From NCBI GenBank assembly GCA_900149785.2, contig FSSI02000022.1:1-64000 (forward strand): 64,000 bases of DNA, in the 5' to 3' direction. The notes below the pieces were generated by a model, which ran no database searches, was not told the DNA's origin, and was given only the letters and a program-made list of their open reading frames with translations. A program made the position numbers and the translations under genes. This document shows positions 37,822-46,859 of the stretch, piece by piece. The DNA comes from Sodalinema lacuna_A. GTDB taxonomy: Bacteria > Cyanobacteriota > Cyanobacteriia > Cyanobacteriales > Geitlerinemataceae. Position 1 is the first letter of the stretch; every line of letters starts with the position of its first letter.

Positions 37822-39531
37822 TTACCCAGAGACTTCCTGGGGTGTCAAGGGATGGTCTTCGGGGAGTCTCACTTCTTGGGCTAGGGGTAAACTGGCAAGA
37901 AACTCTCGATCTTCGGTAATGTGGGGGAATTTTAATTGAGAATCGGGAATGCCACGTTCAACTTGTTGCTGTCGTAGTTTATCGTAACTTCCAGGTTTTA
38001 ACAGACGCAGTCGTGGTGCGGGAATGTCACTACCCCGAGAAATTTGATAATGGGTGTTTTCGGCGGCGAGTTGTTCGTCAAAGCGACGTAAGAAGGTGAT
38101 GGGATCGCTGAGTTGATCGCCTGGGGCGAGTTCAATGTTGACTAAATAACGGGCGGGAAATTCATCGCCCGATAGAGTTAGGCAAAAGTCCTCAAAGGTG
38201 ATGCCAAATTCGGCTTGTAGGTGATCCATGACACGGGTGGCATGGTCTTCGGTGGTTTTTTCGGTGGTGGAGGACATCATGCCGCCGCTGCGGTGTTTGA
38301 AGACAATGAGGGGGGCTTGGTTATAAAAGCCGACGACTTCGATGATATCGCCGATGTCATAGCGGAAAAAGCCGCCATAGCTACTGAGGAGGATGCGATA
38401 GCGTTCTCCTACCTTCACTTCACGAGGTAGTAGGGTTTGGGGTTGTTCGACGTGCCATTGAGATTCGGGGATAAACTCAAAAAAGCCGGTTTCTAGGGAG
38501 AGAATACTGCCGTCGGTGTCGACATCGGGGTAGATGCTAAAGGTGCCTTCGGCGGAGGAGAAGACCGCACCAAAGATGGGGGTATCGCCGAAGTATTCGG
38601 GGAAACGGCGGAAGTAAAAGTCGGAGGTTCCTCCTCGGGCAGCGGTGACGAAAAAGGACTCGGGCCAGACACGTTTGGGGGTGAGTCGGCCGTCTTGTTG
38701 CAGCACCTGACGTAGCTCAGTGGCGCGTTTGGGGTCAGGACTAAGGAGGGACTCAAGGGTGGGGCGTAACTCGGGTTCTAGGGGCAGCCAGGAGGCGATG
38801 GTTCCCTGTTCGATGTCTTGGATCATCTCTTCGCCGTAGCGTTCGAGATAGTTGCACATCCGTAGGATCAACATGGGAAAGTTGGCAATCATGCCTCGGG
38901 TGCTGCGATCGCTGACGGCGAAGAGAATGGCAATATAGTGACGGGCGACGGTATCGGCGGGAAGGAGGCTTTCAAAGGGATTGGCGAAGAGGATTTTATA
39001 GAGTCGTTCGTCCATGCGCATGACACCGACACTGGCGGGGCCATAGTTGATGCCGCCGTCGGTGGTTCCCCACATGAGGGCGGAGTTGGTGAGGAGGAGT
39101 TTGCCGAATTTCAGCCCTCGACGTTGTAGGGCCTGTTGGACGAACCCCATGCTGGTGAGGTTGGCTCGACGTAGGACGGTTTGGGATTTACGGCTGGTGG
39201 GGATGAGTTTTTTCTTGCCGGTGGAGCCGCTGGTTAGGGTGATGTAAACGACGGGATCGGGGAGGAGGACGTTGGTTTCTCCTTGGGCGATGCGATCGAT
39301 GTAGGGTTCGTAGCTGGCATAGGGAAGAATGGGCATTTTTTCCCGAAATTCAGCTACACTTTTGATGTCAGAAAAACCGTAGTCTTGGCCAAATTTTGTG
39401 GTTTGATACTCTCGCAATAAGGTGAGTAAAAAATTCTCTTGAACTTGTTCTAGGTTGCGAGTTTTGCGAATAAATCGTTCTCGAAAAAAGCTGGTAATTA
39501 GGCTGATAAGAAATAGGGTTGGATTCGCCAT
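37822..39531 (-). CDS. GH3-family acyl-adenylating protein
   Basis: 569 residues. The ATP-binding motif TLTSGSTGKKKLIPTSR (about 97-113) and the later YGGFFRYDIGDIIEVVGF segment are those of the GH3 superfamily, which in plants joins amino acids to jasmonate or auxin. The N-terminal RNLEQVQENFLLTLLREYQTTKFG helix is also typical. Bacterial GH3 proteins probably adenylate a carboxylic acid, but their substrates are largely unknown. It lies downstream of a lysophospholipid acyltransferase-like gene on the same strand, hinting at acyl chemistry. Confidence 0.9.
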   Translation of the reverse strand: MANPTLFLISLITSFFRERFIRKTRNLEQVQENFLLTLLREYQTTKFGQDYGFSDIKSVAEFREKMPILPYASYEPYIDRIAQGETNVLLPDPVVYITLTSGSTGKKKLIPTSRKSQTVLRRANLTSMGFVQQALQRRGLKFGKLLLTNSALMWGTTDGGINYGPASVGVMRMDERLYKILFANPFESLLPADTVARHYIAILFAVSDRSTRGMIANFPMLILRMCNYLERYGEEMIQDIEQGTIASWLPLEPELRPTLESLLSPDPKRATELRQVLQQDGRLTPKRVWPESFFVTAARGGTSDFYFRRFPEYFGDTPIFGAVFSSAEGTFSIYPDVDTDGSILSLETGFFEFIPESQWHVEQPQTLLPREVKVGERYRILLSSYGGFFRYDIGDIIEVVGFYNQAPLIVFKHRSGGMMSSTTEKTTEDHATRVMDHLQAEFGITFEDFCLTLSGDEFPARYLVNIELAPGDQLSDPITFLRRFDEQLAAENTHYQISRGSDIPAPRLRLLKPGSYDKLRQQQVERGIPDSQLKFPHITEDREFLASLPLAQEVRLPEDHPLTPQEVSG

Positions 39532-39631
39532 GTTTTTGCGAAGGCTGAAAAAACTCGATTATTATATCGCAAGGTTGGAGCAAAACTTGTGCCATCTTGG
39601 CTGTGGGGGTTAAGACACGAGGGTCGAGATG

Positions 39632-40492
39632 TTAGTTCTCGGATTGGTGTAGGGCGGTAAGGGCAGATTTGACTTGTGCCATGAGGGATTTGGCCGCTTG
39701 TTTGGAGCCGGCTTGGTCTAAATGGGGTTGGACGGCGATCGCCTCGCCGATACAAACTGAGACATCACAACGAAATGTCGGGGTGCCGCTACTGTAACGA
39801 ATGCTAATCGGGACAATCTGAAGCCGACTCCCTGGGGTGGCTTCATGAGAAGTATGCTCCTGATTCTGCTCGTCAAGGGGCTGCTCACGGTTGGCCTGGC
39901 TGCGAACGGCTTGAACGGCCAAACGCCCTAAGCCGGGTTTCATGGCATAGACTTGTTCAGGATCGGGTTGGCATTTCTCTAGGTTTCGTTTGATGAAAAA
40001 GACGTTCCCTTCGGGGAAAATCACTAACATCTGTTGATGGATGAGTAATTCTAAACCATGACGTAAACTGCCGATTCCGGCTCGTCCAAGATCCACGGGG
40101 AATGCGCCGAGACGTCGCACGAGACAGCCTTGGAGACCTTCGGTTTCGTTGGCGGAGGTCATGAAATGAGGATGTTTGCCGCTGACGGGGTGGCCGGCGG
40201 CGTAGGCGACGAGAATGGGGTCCCAGCGGGAGCGGTGGGTGGGAGCGAGGATGATGGCCCCGGATGGGGGTAGGTTCTCTTGGCCGCTAATGTGGATGTG
40301 GCGGAAGTAACTGGGTAAGACGAGATAGCGGGCTAGGGGATAGAGGATGGCGGTCAGCCAGGGTGAGACTTGGGAGGAGACGGAGGTGGCGTGAACCGGG
40401 GAAGACATGGACGGATGGGCGGATGCGTTGGGGGGGGAGGTGCTGACGTGAGTGTCGGAATCCGGTTGGGCGGACGAGTGCAACTGAGTCAT
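39632..40492 (-). CDS. 1-acyl-sn-glycerol-3-phosphate acyltransferase (PlsC-like)
   Basis: 286 residues. The acyltransferase blocks are visible: APTHRSRWDPILVAYA (HX4D catalytic motif), the FPVDLGRAGIGSLRHGLELL region and FPEGNVFFIKR (block III). The first about 45 residues are Ser/Pro-rich and poorly conserved. LSPWLTAILYPLARYLVLP is a likely membrane-contact helix. It probably transfers an acyl chain to lysophosphatidate for membrane lipid synthesis, though other acceptors are possible. 100 bp separate it from the GH3 gene. Confidence 0.85.
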   Translation of the reverse strand: MTQLHSSAQPDSDTHVSTSPPNASAHPSMSSPVHATSVSSQVSPWLTAILYPLARYLVLPSYFRHIHISGQENLPPSGAIILAPTHRSRWDPILVAYAAGHPVSGKHPHFMTSANETEGLQGCLVRRLGAFPVDLGRAGIGSLRHGLELLIHQQMLVIFPEGNVFFIKRNLEKCQPDPEQVYAMKPGLGRLAVQAVRSQANREQPLDEQNQEHTSHEATPGSRLQIVPISIRYSSGTPTFRCDVSVCIGEAIAVQPHLDQAGSKQAAKSLMAQVKSALTALHQSEN

Positions 40493-40630
40493 GGATTTGG
40501 GGGAGAGGTGACGACAGAATCGGATCCGGTTGGGGGAGTGAGACCGGGTCTCAGGGTCACTCTAGCTAAGGTTGGCTTGGGCTGAGTTGTTTTTAGGTTA
40601 AGGGGATCTCGTCACGGGGAAATTGCTGGT

Positions 40631-41131
40631 TCAGCCAGTTTGTTGGGCTGTCTGAACGCTGGGTTTGGGTGGGCGACGCTGTGCGAACCAGTGGTGCAGT
40701 TGTTGCCGGCAAGACTGCTCTAGGATACCACCGATGACTTGGGGGGTATGGTTGGAGACGCGGCTGTTGGGCAGGTTGACGACGGTACGGATGGCGCCGG
40801 TTTTGGGGTCGTCGGCACCGTAGATGAGTTGGCTAATGCGAGATTGGACGATCGCCCCGGCACACATGGGACAGGGTTCGAGGGTGACGTAGAGGCGACA
40901 GCCCTGGAGGTGCCAGCGGTTGAGGATGCGTCCAGCGTCTCGCAGGGCGAGGACTTCGGCGTGGGCGGTGGGGTCGCGATCGCGCTCTTTGCGGTTACTG
41001 GCACGGGCGATGAGTTGATTCTGGGCATCGACGACGACGGCCCCGACGGGAACTTCTCCGTGTTCTCCGGCTTCTTGGGCCAGGTTCAGGGCGTAGTTCA
41101 TCCATTGTCGATGCTGCTGGAGTTCTTGCAT
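40631..41131 (-). CDS. tadA: tRNA-specific adenosine deaminase
   Basis: 166 residues. TadA converts the wobble adenosine of tRNA-Arg(ACG) to inosine. The zinc site is His57 with catalytic Glu59 (TAHAEVLAL) and Cys87/Cys90 (EPCPMCAGAIVQ); the VPVGAVVV and RISQLIYGADDPKTGA motifs fit TadA rather than other cytidine-deaminase-fold enzymes. It starts 18 bp after the HTH regulator gene, so probably shares its transcript. Confidence 0.94.
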   Translation of the reverse strand: MQELQQHRQWMNYALNLAQEAGEHGEVPVGAVVVDAQNQLIARASNRKERDRDPTAHAEVLALRDAGRILNRWHLQGCRLYVTLEPCPMCAGAIVQSRISQLIYGADDPKTGAIRTVVNLPNSRVSNHTPQVIGGILEQSCRQQLHHWFAQRRPPKPSVQTAQQTG

Positions 41132-41149
41132 GGTCTGAGTTTTCCCTCG

Positions 41150-41833
41150 CTAGTGGCGGTCTGGGAGGGGGTCCACTTGGGCTCGCCAGAGGAGGCAGTT
41201 GCCGTGATAGTAGCCGCGATGGGTGATGCGGACGCGATCGCCGGGGTTGGCCTGTCCTTGTTTGAGTTGATGCTGCTGGGGGTTGTAGGGAACGATCGCG
41301 TCAATGTCGCCAATGGGAATTAGCCCCCAATCTTCTAATAGCTGCTGCAAGGGACGGATGAGGGGCAAGATGTTTTTTGCCAGAAGCTGCGGGTTTTGCT
41401 CTACTCTGGCGGCGGCGGTGGGCCAAAACCGCAGGAAGGATTCAAGTTGCTCTAAACTCTCCCGTTGAAAGTCCTGTCGCAGTTGGCTCGATTGTTGGTT
41501 CAGTTGGGCTTGCAACCGTTGGTATTCTTGTTTGAGAGACTCCCCATCCCTCACGTCAGAGTTATTGGTTGCGGTTACGGTTGGGCTAGACGGGTGATCT
41601 AGGGCGGCGATGAGTTGGCTGGGACTGAGGTTCAATGCCTGACTCAGTTGGCAGAGAACTCCCCAACGCAGGTTTGAGAGCGGCCCGGTTCGCACTTGTT
41701 GTACTTGCCATTGGGAGACGGCGGCGCGGCGGCTGAGTTCCCGAAAACTGGAAATTCCCGCCTGCGTCATGAGGGTACGCAGGCGGTCGGTTCGATGGGT
41801 GGTGGATTCAGGGGCGGATTGAGATTTGGTCAT
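41150..41833 (-). CDS. HTH (XRE-type) protein with coiled coil and GrpE-like C-terminus
   Basis: 227 residues. A Cro/C1-type helix-turn-helix spans about 15-70 (RLRTLMTQAGISSFRELSRRAAVSQWQV split by the turn; LSQALNLSPSQLIAAL). A Gln-rich coiled coil (YQRLQAQLNQQSSQLRQDFQRE) leads to a helical part and a terminal beta-like stretch, DAIVPYNPQQHQLKQG with GDRVRITHRGY, which resembles the head of GrpE (DP..H motif). The combination suggests a DNA-binding regulator that may contact Hsp70, but this is inference. It sits between dps and tadA, 27 bp and 18 bp away. Confidence 0.78.
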   Translation of the reverse strand: MTKSQSAPESTTHRTDRLRTLMTQAGISSFRELSRRAAVSQWQVQQVRTGPLSNLRWGVLCQLSQALNLSPSQLIAALDHPSSPTVTATNNSDVRDGESLKQEYQRLQAQLNQQSSQLRQDFQRESLEQLESFLRFWPTAAARVEQNPQLLAKNILPLIRPLQQLLEDWGLIPIGDIDAIVPYNPQQHQLKQGQANPGDRVRITHRGYYHGNCLLWRAQVDPLPDRH

Positions 41834-41860
41834 CCGTCGGGGCTATCTCGTAACGTGAGC

Positions 41861-42340
41861 TTAGCCTTCGAGGAGGCTACGCAACATCCAGGCGGTTTTT
41901 TCGTGGATTTGCATCCGTTGGGTGATGAGGTCGGCGGTGGTTTCGTCGTTGGCCTCTTCGACGATGGGGAAGAGGCTGCGAGCGGTTCGTACAACGGATT
42001 CTTGGGCTTTCACCAGTTGTTGAATCATCTCTTTGGCGGGGGGGACGCCGTCGGGTTCTTCGATGGAGGTGAGTTTGGCGTACTGGCTATAGGTTCCGGG
42101 GGCGGCGTAGCCGAGGGTGCGGATGCGTTCGGCAATTTCATCGACGGCCATGGCCAGTTCGGTGTATTGTTCTTCGAACATGGTATGCAGGGTTTGGAAC
42201 ATGGGGCCGGTCACGTTCCAATGGAAGTTATGGGTGGTGAGGTAAAGGGTGTAGGTGTCGGCGAGGAGGTGAGAGAGTCCTTCGGCGATCGCCTTGCGGG
42301 ATTTCTCGTCGATACCGATTTCGATGGGCATGGTTTGCAT
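41861..42340 (-). CDS. dps: Dps-family ferritin-like DNA-protection protein
   Basis: 159 residues. Dps oxidises Fe2+ with peroxide and stores iron in a 12-subunit shell. The ferroxidase site residues are visible: THNFHWNVTG (His) and FEEQYTELAMAVDEIAERI (Asp/Glu), with the DETTADLITQRMQIHEKTAWML helix following. The N-terminus is short, without the Lys-rich DNA-binding tail of E. coli Dps. It is followed closely by the HTH gene and preceded by sulfiredoxin on the same strand, a peroxide-stress context. Confidence 0.92.
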   Translation of the reverse strand: MQTMPIEIGIDEKSRKAIAEGLSHLLADTYTLYLTTHNFHWNVTGPMFQTLHTMFEEQYTELAMAVDEIAERIRTLGYAAPGTYSQYAKLTSIEEPDGVPPAKEMIQQLVKAQESVVRTARSLFPIVEEANDETTADLITQRMQIHEKTAWMLRSLLEG

Positions 42341-42512
42341 AGAACAGGCTCCTAATGGATGGTTAAGATTTCAGAGTTCAGATAGGATGAATGCGATGGT
42401 TTGCGGCATTACACCCTACTGTTATGAAGTGTAAGCTAATTTTGGGGCTTCATGTCTCTATCGGAGGTGGGAAGCCCAACGCGGCGGTTCAATCGATAGG
42501 GGGAGATTGGGG

Positions 42513-42773
42513 CTAAGCGAGGTGCATTTTGAGGACGGCTTTGGGGGCGCGACGCACTCGACAGCGTATGGTCTGATGGCCGAGCCGTTGACAGGCTTCG
42601 TAGCGGTGACAGCCGGAAAATCCGTAATACTGTCCGTCTACTTCGAGAACGTCGATGGGTTCCTGGAGACCGATTTCGGCGATGGAGTCCATGAGGGCTT
42701 TGACGTTGTTGGGGTCGTTGGCCCGAGGGAGGGGACGGCGAATTTGGGCGATGGGGATGTCTTCGAGTCTCAT
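42513..42773 (-). CDS. srx: Sulfiredoxin
   Basis: 86 residues. Sulfiredoxin uses ATP to reduce over-oxidised (sulfinic) 2-Cys peroxiredoxin. The catalytic Cys55 lies in FSGCHRYEACQRLG, and the early LEDIPIAQIRRPLPR strand and VKALMDSIAEIGLQEPIDVL segment are typical of the ParB/sulfiredoxin fold. The peroxiredoxin itself is not in the window. A 15-bp perfect palindrome lies 59 bp upstream. Confidence 0.93.
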   Translation of the reverse strand: MRLEDIPIAQIRRPLPRANDPNNVKALMDSIAEIGLQEPIDVLEVDGQYYGFSGCHRYEACQRLGHQTIRCRVRRAPKAVLKMHLA

Positions 42774-42831
42774 GGGTGCTGCTCAATCGGGCGGGGATGA
42801 GCGGTGATGATTGATGATCACTTCCAAAGTG

Positions 42832-42846
42832 TACTCATAATGAGTA
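42832..42846. promoter_or_regulatory. 7-1-7 palindrome in the srx/psbI divergent promoter region
   Basis: tactcat-a-atgagta is a perfect 7-1-7 inverted repeat, the geometry used by Fur/PerR-family repressors. It lies 59 bp upstream of srx and 147 bp upstream of psbI. The neighbouring dps and srx genes fit a peroxide or metal regulon. The regulator is not shown by the sequence; this is inference from spacing and position. Confidence 0.5.
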
Positions 42847-42992
42847 TGGCTTGTCAAGATTGGGGGAGAAGTTTGGCGATCGCGGGCAGGAATGGGCAAA
42901 TTAACGGTAAGATGGGATACGGTTTTAATGCGGTAGGCGCGATCGCAGCCGGCCGTGAAAAATATTTTTGTAAATCCCTCGGAGTTCAGATC

Positions 42993-43109
42993 ATGGTAGC
43001 CCTTAAACTTGTCGTTTACGCTGTCGTTGCGTTTTTTGTGTTGTTGTTCGTGTTTGGATTCCTTTCGAGTGATCCGGCACGGAACCCTGGACAGCGGGAC
43101 GTGGAATAG
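42993..43109 (+). CDS. psbI: Photosystem II reaction-centre protein I
   Basis: 38 residues. PsbI is a single-span subunit next to D1 and CP43 that helps stabilise the reaction centre. MVALKLVVYAVVAFFVLLF then VFGFLSSDPARNPGQRDVE is unmistakable. The start is the ATG at 42993 with GGAG at about 42980-42983; a longer in-frame extension upstream is not conserved. The gene stands alone on the plus strand. Confidence 0.97.
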   Translation: MVALKLVVYAVVAFFVLLFVFGFLSSDPARNPGQRDVE

Positions 43110-43189
43110 AGATTGATTGAGATTGATTTCAAAAGCTGTGAAACGTGCCTGACTGACGTTGAACAGCCATGAATCGATACGAAATAGGT

Positions 43190-43212
43190 GGGGTGCGGGT
43201 TCCTCGCACCCC
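43190..43212 (+). terminator. Hairpin downstream of psbI
   Basis: ggggtgcg (43190-43197) pairs with cgcacccc (43205-43212) around a seven-base loop. It is GC-rich but lacks a clear T-run, so it could be a terminator or a transcript-stabilising hairpin. Confidence 0.5.
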
Positions 43213-43341
43213 CCTTGCTGTCTGGGGGCGATCGCCAGTACTCTAATCAACGCATCCTCCATGTGATTGGCATATGATTGGCTGGCTTATGGGACTCACT
43301 CAACCCGTTACGATGACATCGATCTTTTTGCGTTTCGTCAG

Positions 43342-45561
43342 ATGACCTATCCGGCGCCTCCCCCCACCCCTGCACCGATGGTTCAGGTTGCTATGGACAA
43401 GCACCTGAAGTCATCTCCTGAGTTCGATCTCAGGCCAGTCAATGAACTCGCGTCGAAGATGTCGCCTGGGGATGAATTGGCAACGACGTTGACCGTCGAG
43501 GGGGCGATCGCCCCTCCTGAACCCAGTCCAGTTCCGATGACCCGTCCGCCTTTAACCATTCCGCCTCTGACACCGAGTTCTGAGATGTTTCCGGTTCCAG
43601 ATGAGGAGGGGGACGAGCCAGCGTTTAAACCCTTGTCAGAGGACGATCTTGAGGTCAATGGGCAAACATTACAGGGACCCTTGGACCTTGAGACGCCGAT
43701 TGAAGTCACGGCGGATTATCAGGAGTTTGACGAGCGGCGGCAGATTTTTACGGCGGTGGGTAATGTGGTGATGCGCTATCGGGATTCGGTGCTAGATGCC
43801 GATCGCCTGGAGGTGAACCTACTGACGCGGATGGCGCGAGGCCAGGGGAATGTGGCTTTAGCCTTGCCGGGACAAGTGCTGCGGGGAGAGGAGTTTCGCT
43901 ATAATTTTGTGCAACAAACGGGGGAAATTCGGCAGGCCCGGGGGGAAGTGACCAGTGAGCGGCGTTTGGAAAGTGCCACCGAGGCCGAGATTGGTTTGAT
44001 TGAAACCCCTGGTAGCACTCTGTTACCGGTGGCGGTGGATGCGCGGGGGTTGACGGATGGGCCTCAGAGTGATCGGATTCGCGATCAGCAGCCGTTGCGA
44101 GTAAGTCCGGGGGGCAATATTGAGTTGGGGGTTGGCGGTGGCCAGGGACTTCCTGGCACGCAAGGCGCGGGAACGATTAGTAATTTCCGCTTTGAGGCGG
44201 GGGAGGTGACGTTTACGGCCCAAGGCTGGGAGGCGGAGGATGTTAGCATCACCAATGACCCGTTTTCACCGCCTGAGTTGGAGATTCGGGCCGATCGCGC
44301 CCGGTTAAGGAGTATTGATCCGCTGCGGGATGAGTTGCGCCTGGAACGGCCGCGATTGGTGTTTGATGATAATTTCTCGATTGGGATTCCGCGACGACGG
44401 TTTATTTTCGATCGCCGGGAACAACAGGAGCCGTTTTTGCAGATTGGCTATGATGGGCGCGATCGCGGTGGCTTGTTTGTGCAGCGACGGTTCAATCTGG
44501 TGGATACGCCGGTGTTTTCTCTGAGTGTCACCCCTCAGTATTTTGTGGAACAGGGGATTAATGATAACAATGTTGTCAAGTTAGATAACTTTGGTACGGT
44601 GGTGCAGGCTCGGGGCCGTTTTTCGCCGACAACGATTCTGACGGCGGATGTGGATGTGCTGAATCTGGATTTTGCTGAGTTTGATTCGGAGGAGGATTTA
44701 CGGGCCAGTGCGCGGTTGTCGCAGTTGGTGGGGGATCATACGCTGACGGGGGAATATGGGTTCCGCGATCGCCTCTTTAATGGGTCGTTGGGCTTTCAGA
44801 CGGTATACAGTAGTTTTGGGGCGGTGCTGTCATCCCCTCAATATGTGTTGGGGTCGACGGGAATTTCTCTGAATTATCAGGTTGGGGTGAACCGGATTGA
44901 GTCGGATACCGATGATTTAAGTCTGTTGGAGCCGATTCGGGAGAATAATCGGGTGTCTCTGACGCGCTATCAGGGGAGTGCGGTGTTACGACGCGGCTTT
45001 ACTCTCTGGCAAGGGGAGGCGTTACCGCTGACGGCGGAGGAGGGGTTACGCTATACTCCCGTGCCGGTGGTTCCCTTTGTGCAGGCCTATGTGGCGGCTC
45101 GGGGCATTGCTGGGTTTTATAGTAATGGGGATTCGGAAACCTCGTTACAGGGAACGGTGGGGATGCAGGCCCAGTTTGGTCATTTTTCCCGCAATGTCTT
45201 GGATTATACGTCGCTGAATATTGAGTATTCCGAAACGTTGGGTTCGGGCCAGTCGCCCTTCTTGTTTGACCGCATTGCTGACCCGAGGGTGTTACGCTTG
45301 GGCCTGGTGCAACAAATTTATGGGCCGTTTCGGGCTGGGGTGCAAACGTCGATTAATTTGGATTCGGGGGAGAGTTTTAGTACCAACTTTACGCTTGAAT
45401 ATAGCCGCCGCACTTATGGGGTGACGATCTTTGTCAATCCGCAACAGGAGATTGGGGGGTTGAGTTTACGGATTAGTGATTTTGATTGGAATGGCAATAC
45501 GCGATCGTTTAGTAATCCTGAGCGTTGTGCGGTGCGGGGAGGGTTACGGTGTACTCGCTAG
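43342..45561 (+). CDS. DUF3769 outer-membrane protein, LptD/OstA-like
   Basis: 739 residues from the ATG at 43342 (MTYPAPP); an upstream TTG at 43267 would add 25 unremarkable residues. After a Pro-rich linker comes an OstA-like segment, ETPIEVTADYQEFDERRQ with FTAVGNVVMRYRDSVLDADRL, the beta-jellyroll of LPS-transport proteins. The remaining about 500 residues are a long series of alternating amphipathic strands (for example LTGEYGFRDRLFNGSLGF, TNFTLEYSRRTYGVTIFV), consistent with a large beta-barrel. This family is thought to be the cyanobacterial LptD, inserting LPS at the outer leaflet. No signal peptide is obvious at this start. Confidence 0.83.
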   Translation: MTYPAPPPTPAPMVQVAMDKHLKSSPEFDLRPVNELASKMSPGDELATTLTVEGAIAPPEPSPVPMTRPPLTIPPLTPSSEMFPVPDEEGDEPAFKPLSEDDLEVNGQTLQGPLDLETPIEVTADYQEFDERRQIFTAVGNVVMRYRDSVLDADRLEVNLLTRMARGQGNVALALPGQVLRGEEFRYNFVQQTGEIRQARGEVTSERRLESATEAEIGLIETPGSTLLPVAVDARGLTDGPQSDRIRDQQPLRVSPGGNIELGVGGGQGLPGTQGAGTISNFRFEAGEVTFTAQGWEAEDVSITNDPFSPPELEIRADRARLRSIDPLRDELRLERPRLVFDDNFSIGIPRRRFIFDRREQQEPFLQIGYDGRDRGGLFVQRRFNLVDTPVFSLSVTPQYFVEQGINDNNVVKLDNFGTVVQARGRFSPTTILTADVDVLNLDFAEFDSEEDLRASARLSQLVGDHTLTGEYGFRDRLFNGSLGFQTVYSSFGAVLSSPQYVLGSTGISLNYQVGVNRIESDTDDLSLLEPIRENNRVSLTRYQGSAVLRRGFTLWQGEALPLTAEEGLRYTPVPVVPFVQAYVAARGIAGFYSNGDSETSLQGTVGMQAQFGHFSRNVLDYTSLNIEYSETLGSGQSPFLFDRIADPRVLRLGLVQQIYGPFRAGVQTSINLDSGESFSTNFTLEYSRRTYGVTIFVNPQQEIGGLSLRISDFDWNGNTRSFSNPERCAVRGGLRCTR

Positions 45562-45598
45562 GGTTGAGATGGTTGTTTGAGTCGATTGTTCATAACCT

Positions 45599-46087
45599 TT
45601 GAGACAAGCATTGGTGCGGGATTCTACGGACAAGGTAGCACGACGAGAGGCGATCGCTCTCCTGAGGTATTATGGCTTCGATTTAGGGGGGGAGACGGCG
45701 GAGGGGTTTGTGGAACGCTGGCGACAGGAGATTCCCGTGGATTGGTTGCGCCTGGCGATTCTGGAGGCGTTATATCAGGGGCGCTATAAGGGGGTTTCGG
45801 TGAATCAGTTGTTGGTGTTATGGCAACGGCGGGGGATGCCAGTGCAACATTTTAATGGTGAGTTTGAACGGTTGATGTGTGGGAGTTTGCCGGGGGTGGT
45901 GCGGCCCGAGGAGGAGATTCCTGAGGCGGAACCGATTGAGATGGAGGAGTCGTCGTCGCAGCCGGGGCCAGACATGGGACTACATGAGCCGATTAACCCG
46001 TTTCGGCCGTCTGAGGGGCGATCGCCGTTATATGAGAAGTTACAGCATTTGGCGCAACCGGAGCAGGATGAGGATACTTTAGAATAG
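45599..46087 (+). CDS. Hypothetical protein
   Basis: Up to 162 residues; the start is uncertain (TTG at 45599, or GTG at 45614). The N-terminal about 90 residues are helical and conserved-looking (ALLRYYGFDLGGETAEGF, VDWLRLAILEALYQGRYKG, VNQLLVLWQRRG), followed by an acidic, Pro-rich linker and a short C-terminal helix YEKLQHLAQ. No family was recognised. It follows the DUF3769 gene by 37 bp and is probably co-transcribed. Confidence 0.65.
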   Translation: MRQALVRDSTDKVARREAIALLRYYGFDLGGETAEGFVERWRQEIPVDWLRLAILEALYQGRYKGVSVNQLLVLWQRRGMPVQHFNGEFERLMCGSLPGVVRPEEEIPEAEPIEMEESSSQPGPDMGLHEPINPFRPSEGRSPLYEKLQHLAQPEQDEDTLE

Positions 46088-46136
46088 AAGTCTGTGAGGG
46101 TGAGAGCCAGTGTTGTGATGTTGAGAGGTTGAGACC

Positions 46137-46751
46137 ATGGTTGTAGCAACATCCCCCCCAGTGATTGAGGTGGATACGTCAGAGGTGCGTCGAGGCTACA
46201 GTCTGGAGGACTATCGACGCTTTGAAGCGGAGTCGCTGGAGCGTCATGAGTATCGAGATGGGGAGGTGGTGACGATGACGGGGGGTTCGGCAACTCATAA
46301 TAAAATTGTCTTAGCCATTGTTTCTTGGCTTCTGGGACAATTGGATAGTCAGTATGAAGTCTTTGCGAGTGATTTGCGTTTGTGGCTGCCTCGGCACAAC
46401 CGCGCCACCTATCCTGATGTGATGGTGGTGGAGGGGGAGCCGGTGTTTCAGGAACAGCGAAGTGATGAGATTCTCAATCCGACGCTGATTGTGGAGGTGT
46501 TGTCTCCGTCTACGGCGGCTTATGATCGCGGGGACAAGTTCCGCCGCTATCGTTCGATTCCCAGTTTTGCGGAGTATCTGCTGGTGAGTCAGCAGGAGCC
46601 GTATGTTGAGCAGTTCTCTCGTCGGGATGAGGGGGTGTGGGAGTTTCGGGCGTTGGAGGGGTTGGAGGGGGCGATCGGGTTTCCTCGCTTTGATGTGGAA
46701 CTCCCGCTTGGGGAGATTTATCGGCGGGTGCGCTTCGCTGAGACGGCGTGA
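46137..46751 (+). CDS. Uma2-family (DUF820) putative endonuclease
   Basis: 204 residues. The PD-(D/E)XK-like core is visible: Asp in ATYPDVMVVEG, Glu in PTLIVEVLSPSTAAYDRGDK and the Lys at its end, followed by FRRYRSIPSFAEYLLVSQ. The N-terminal LEDYRRFEAESLERHEYRDGEV is also typical. Uma2 proteins are numerous in cyanobacteria and often lie near mobile elements, but their function is not established. It marks the left border of the accessory island. Confidence 0.88.
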   Translation: MVVATSPPVIEVDTSEVRRGYSLEDYRRFEAESLERHEYRDGEVVTMTGGSATHNKIVLAIVSWLLGQLDSQYEVFASDLRLWLPRHNRATYPDVMVVEGEPVFQEQRSDEILNPTLIVEVLSPSTAAYDRGDKFRRYRSIPSFAEYLLVSQQEPYVEQFSRRDEGVWEFRALEGLEGAIGFPRFDVELPLGEIYRRVRFAETA

Positions 46752-46859
46752 GCTGGGGGATTTCCTGAGTGGCAATCCATCGATTCAGGGGTCAAGACAT
46801 CATGATATGGGACGTTTGCTGGTTTAGATATAAAGGATAGATGTTGAGGGAATCCAACG

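Noticed and set aside
42783..43262. Minus-strand open frame of 159 codons over the psbI region
   Set aside because: It lies antisense to psbI and shows no recognisable protein features.
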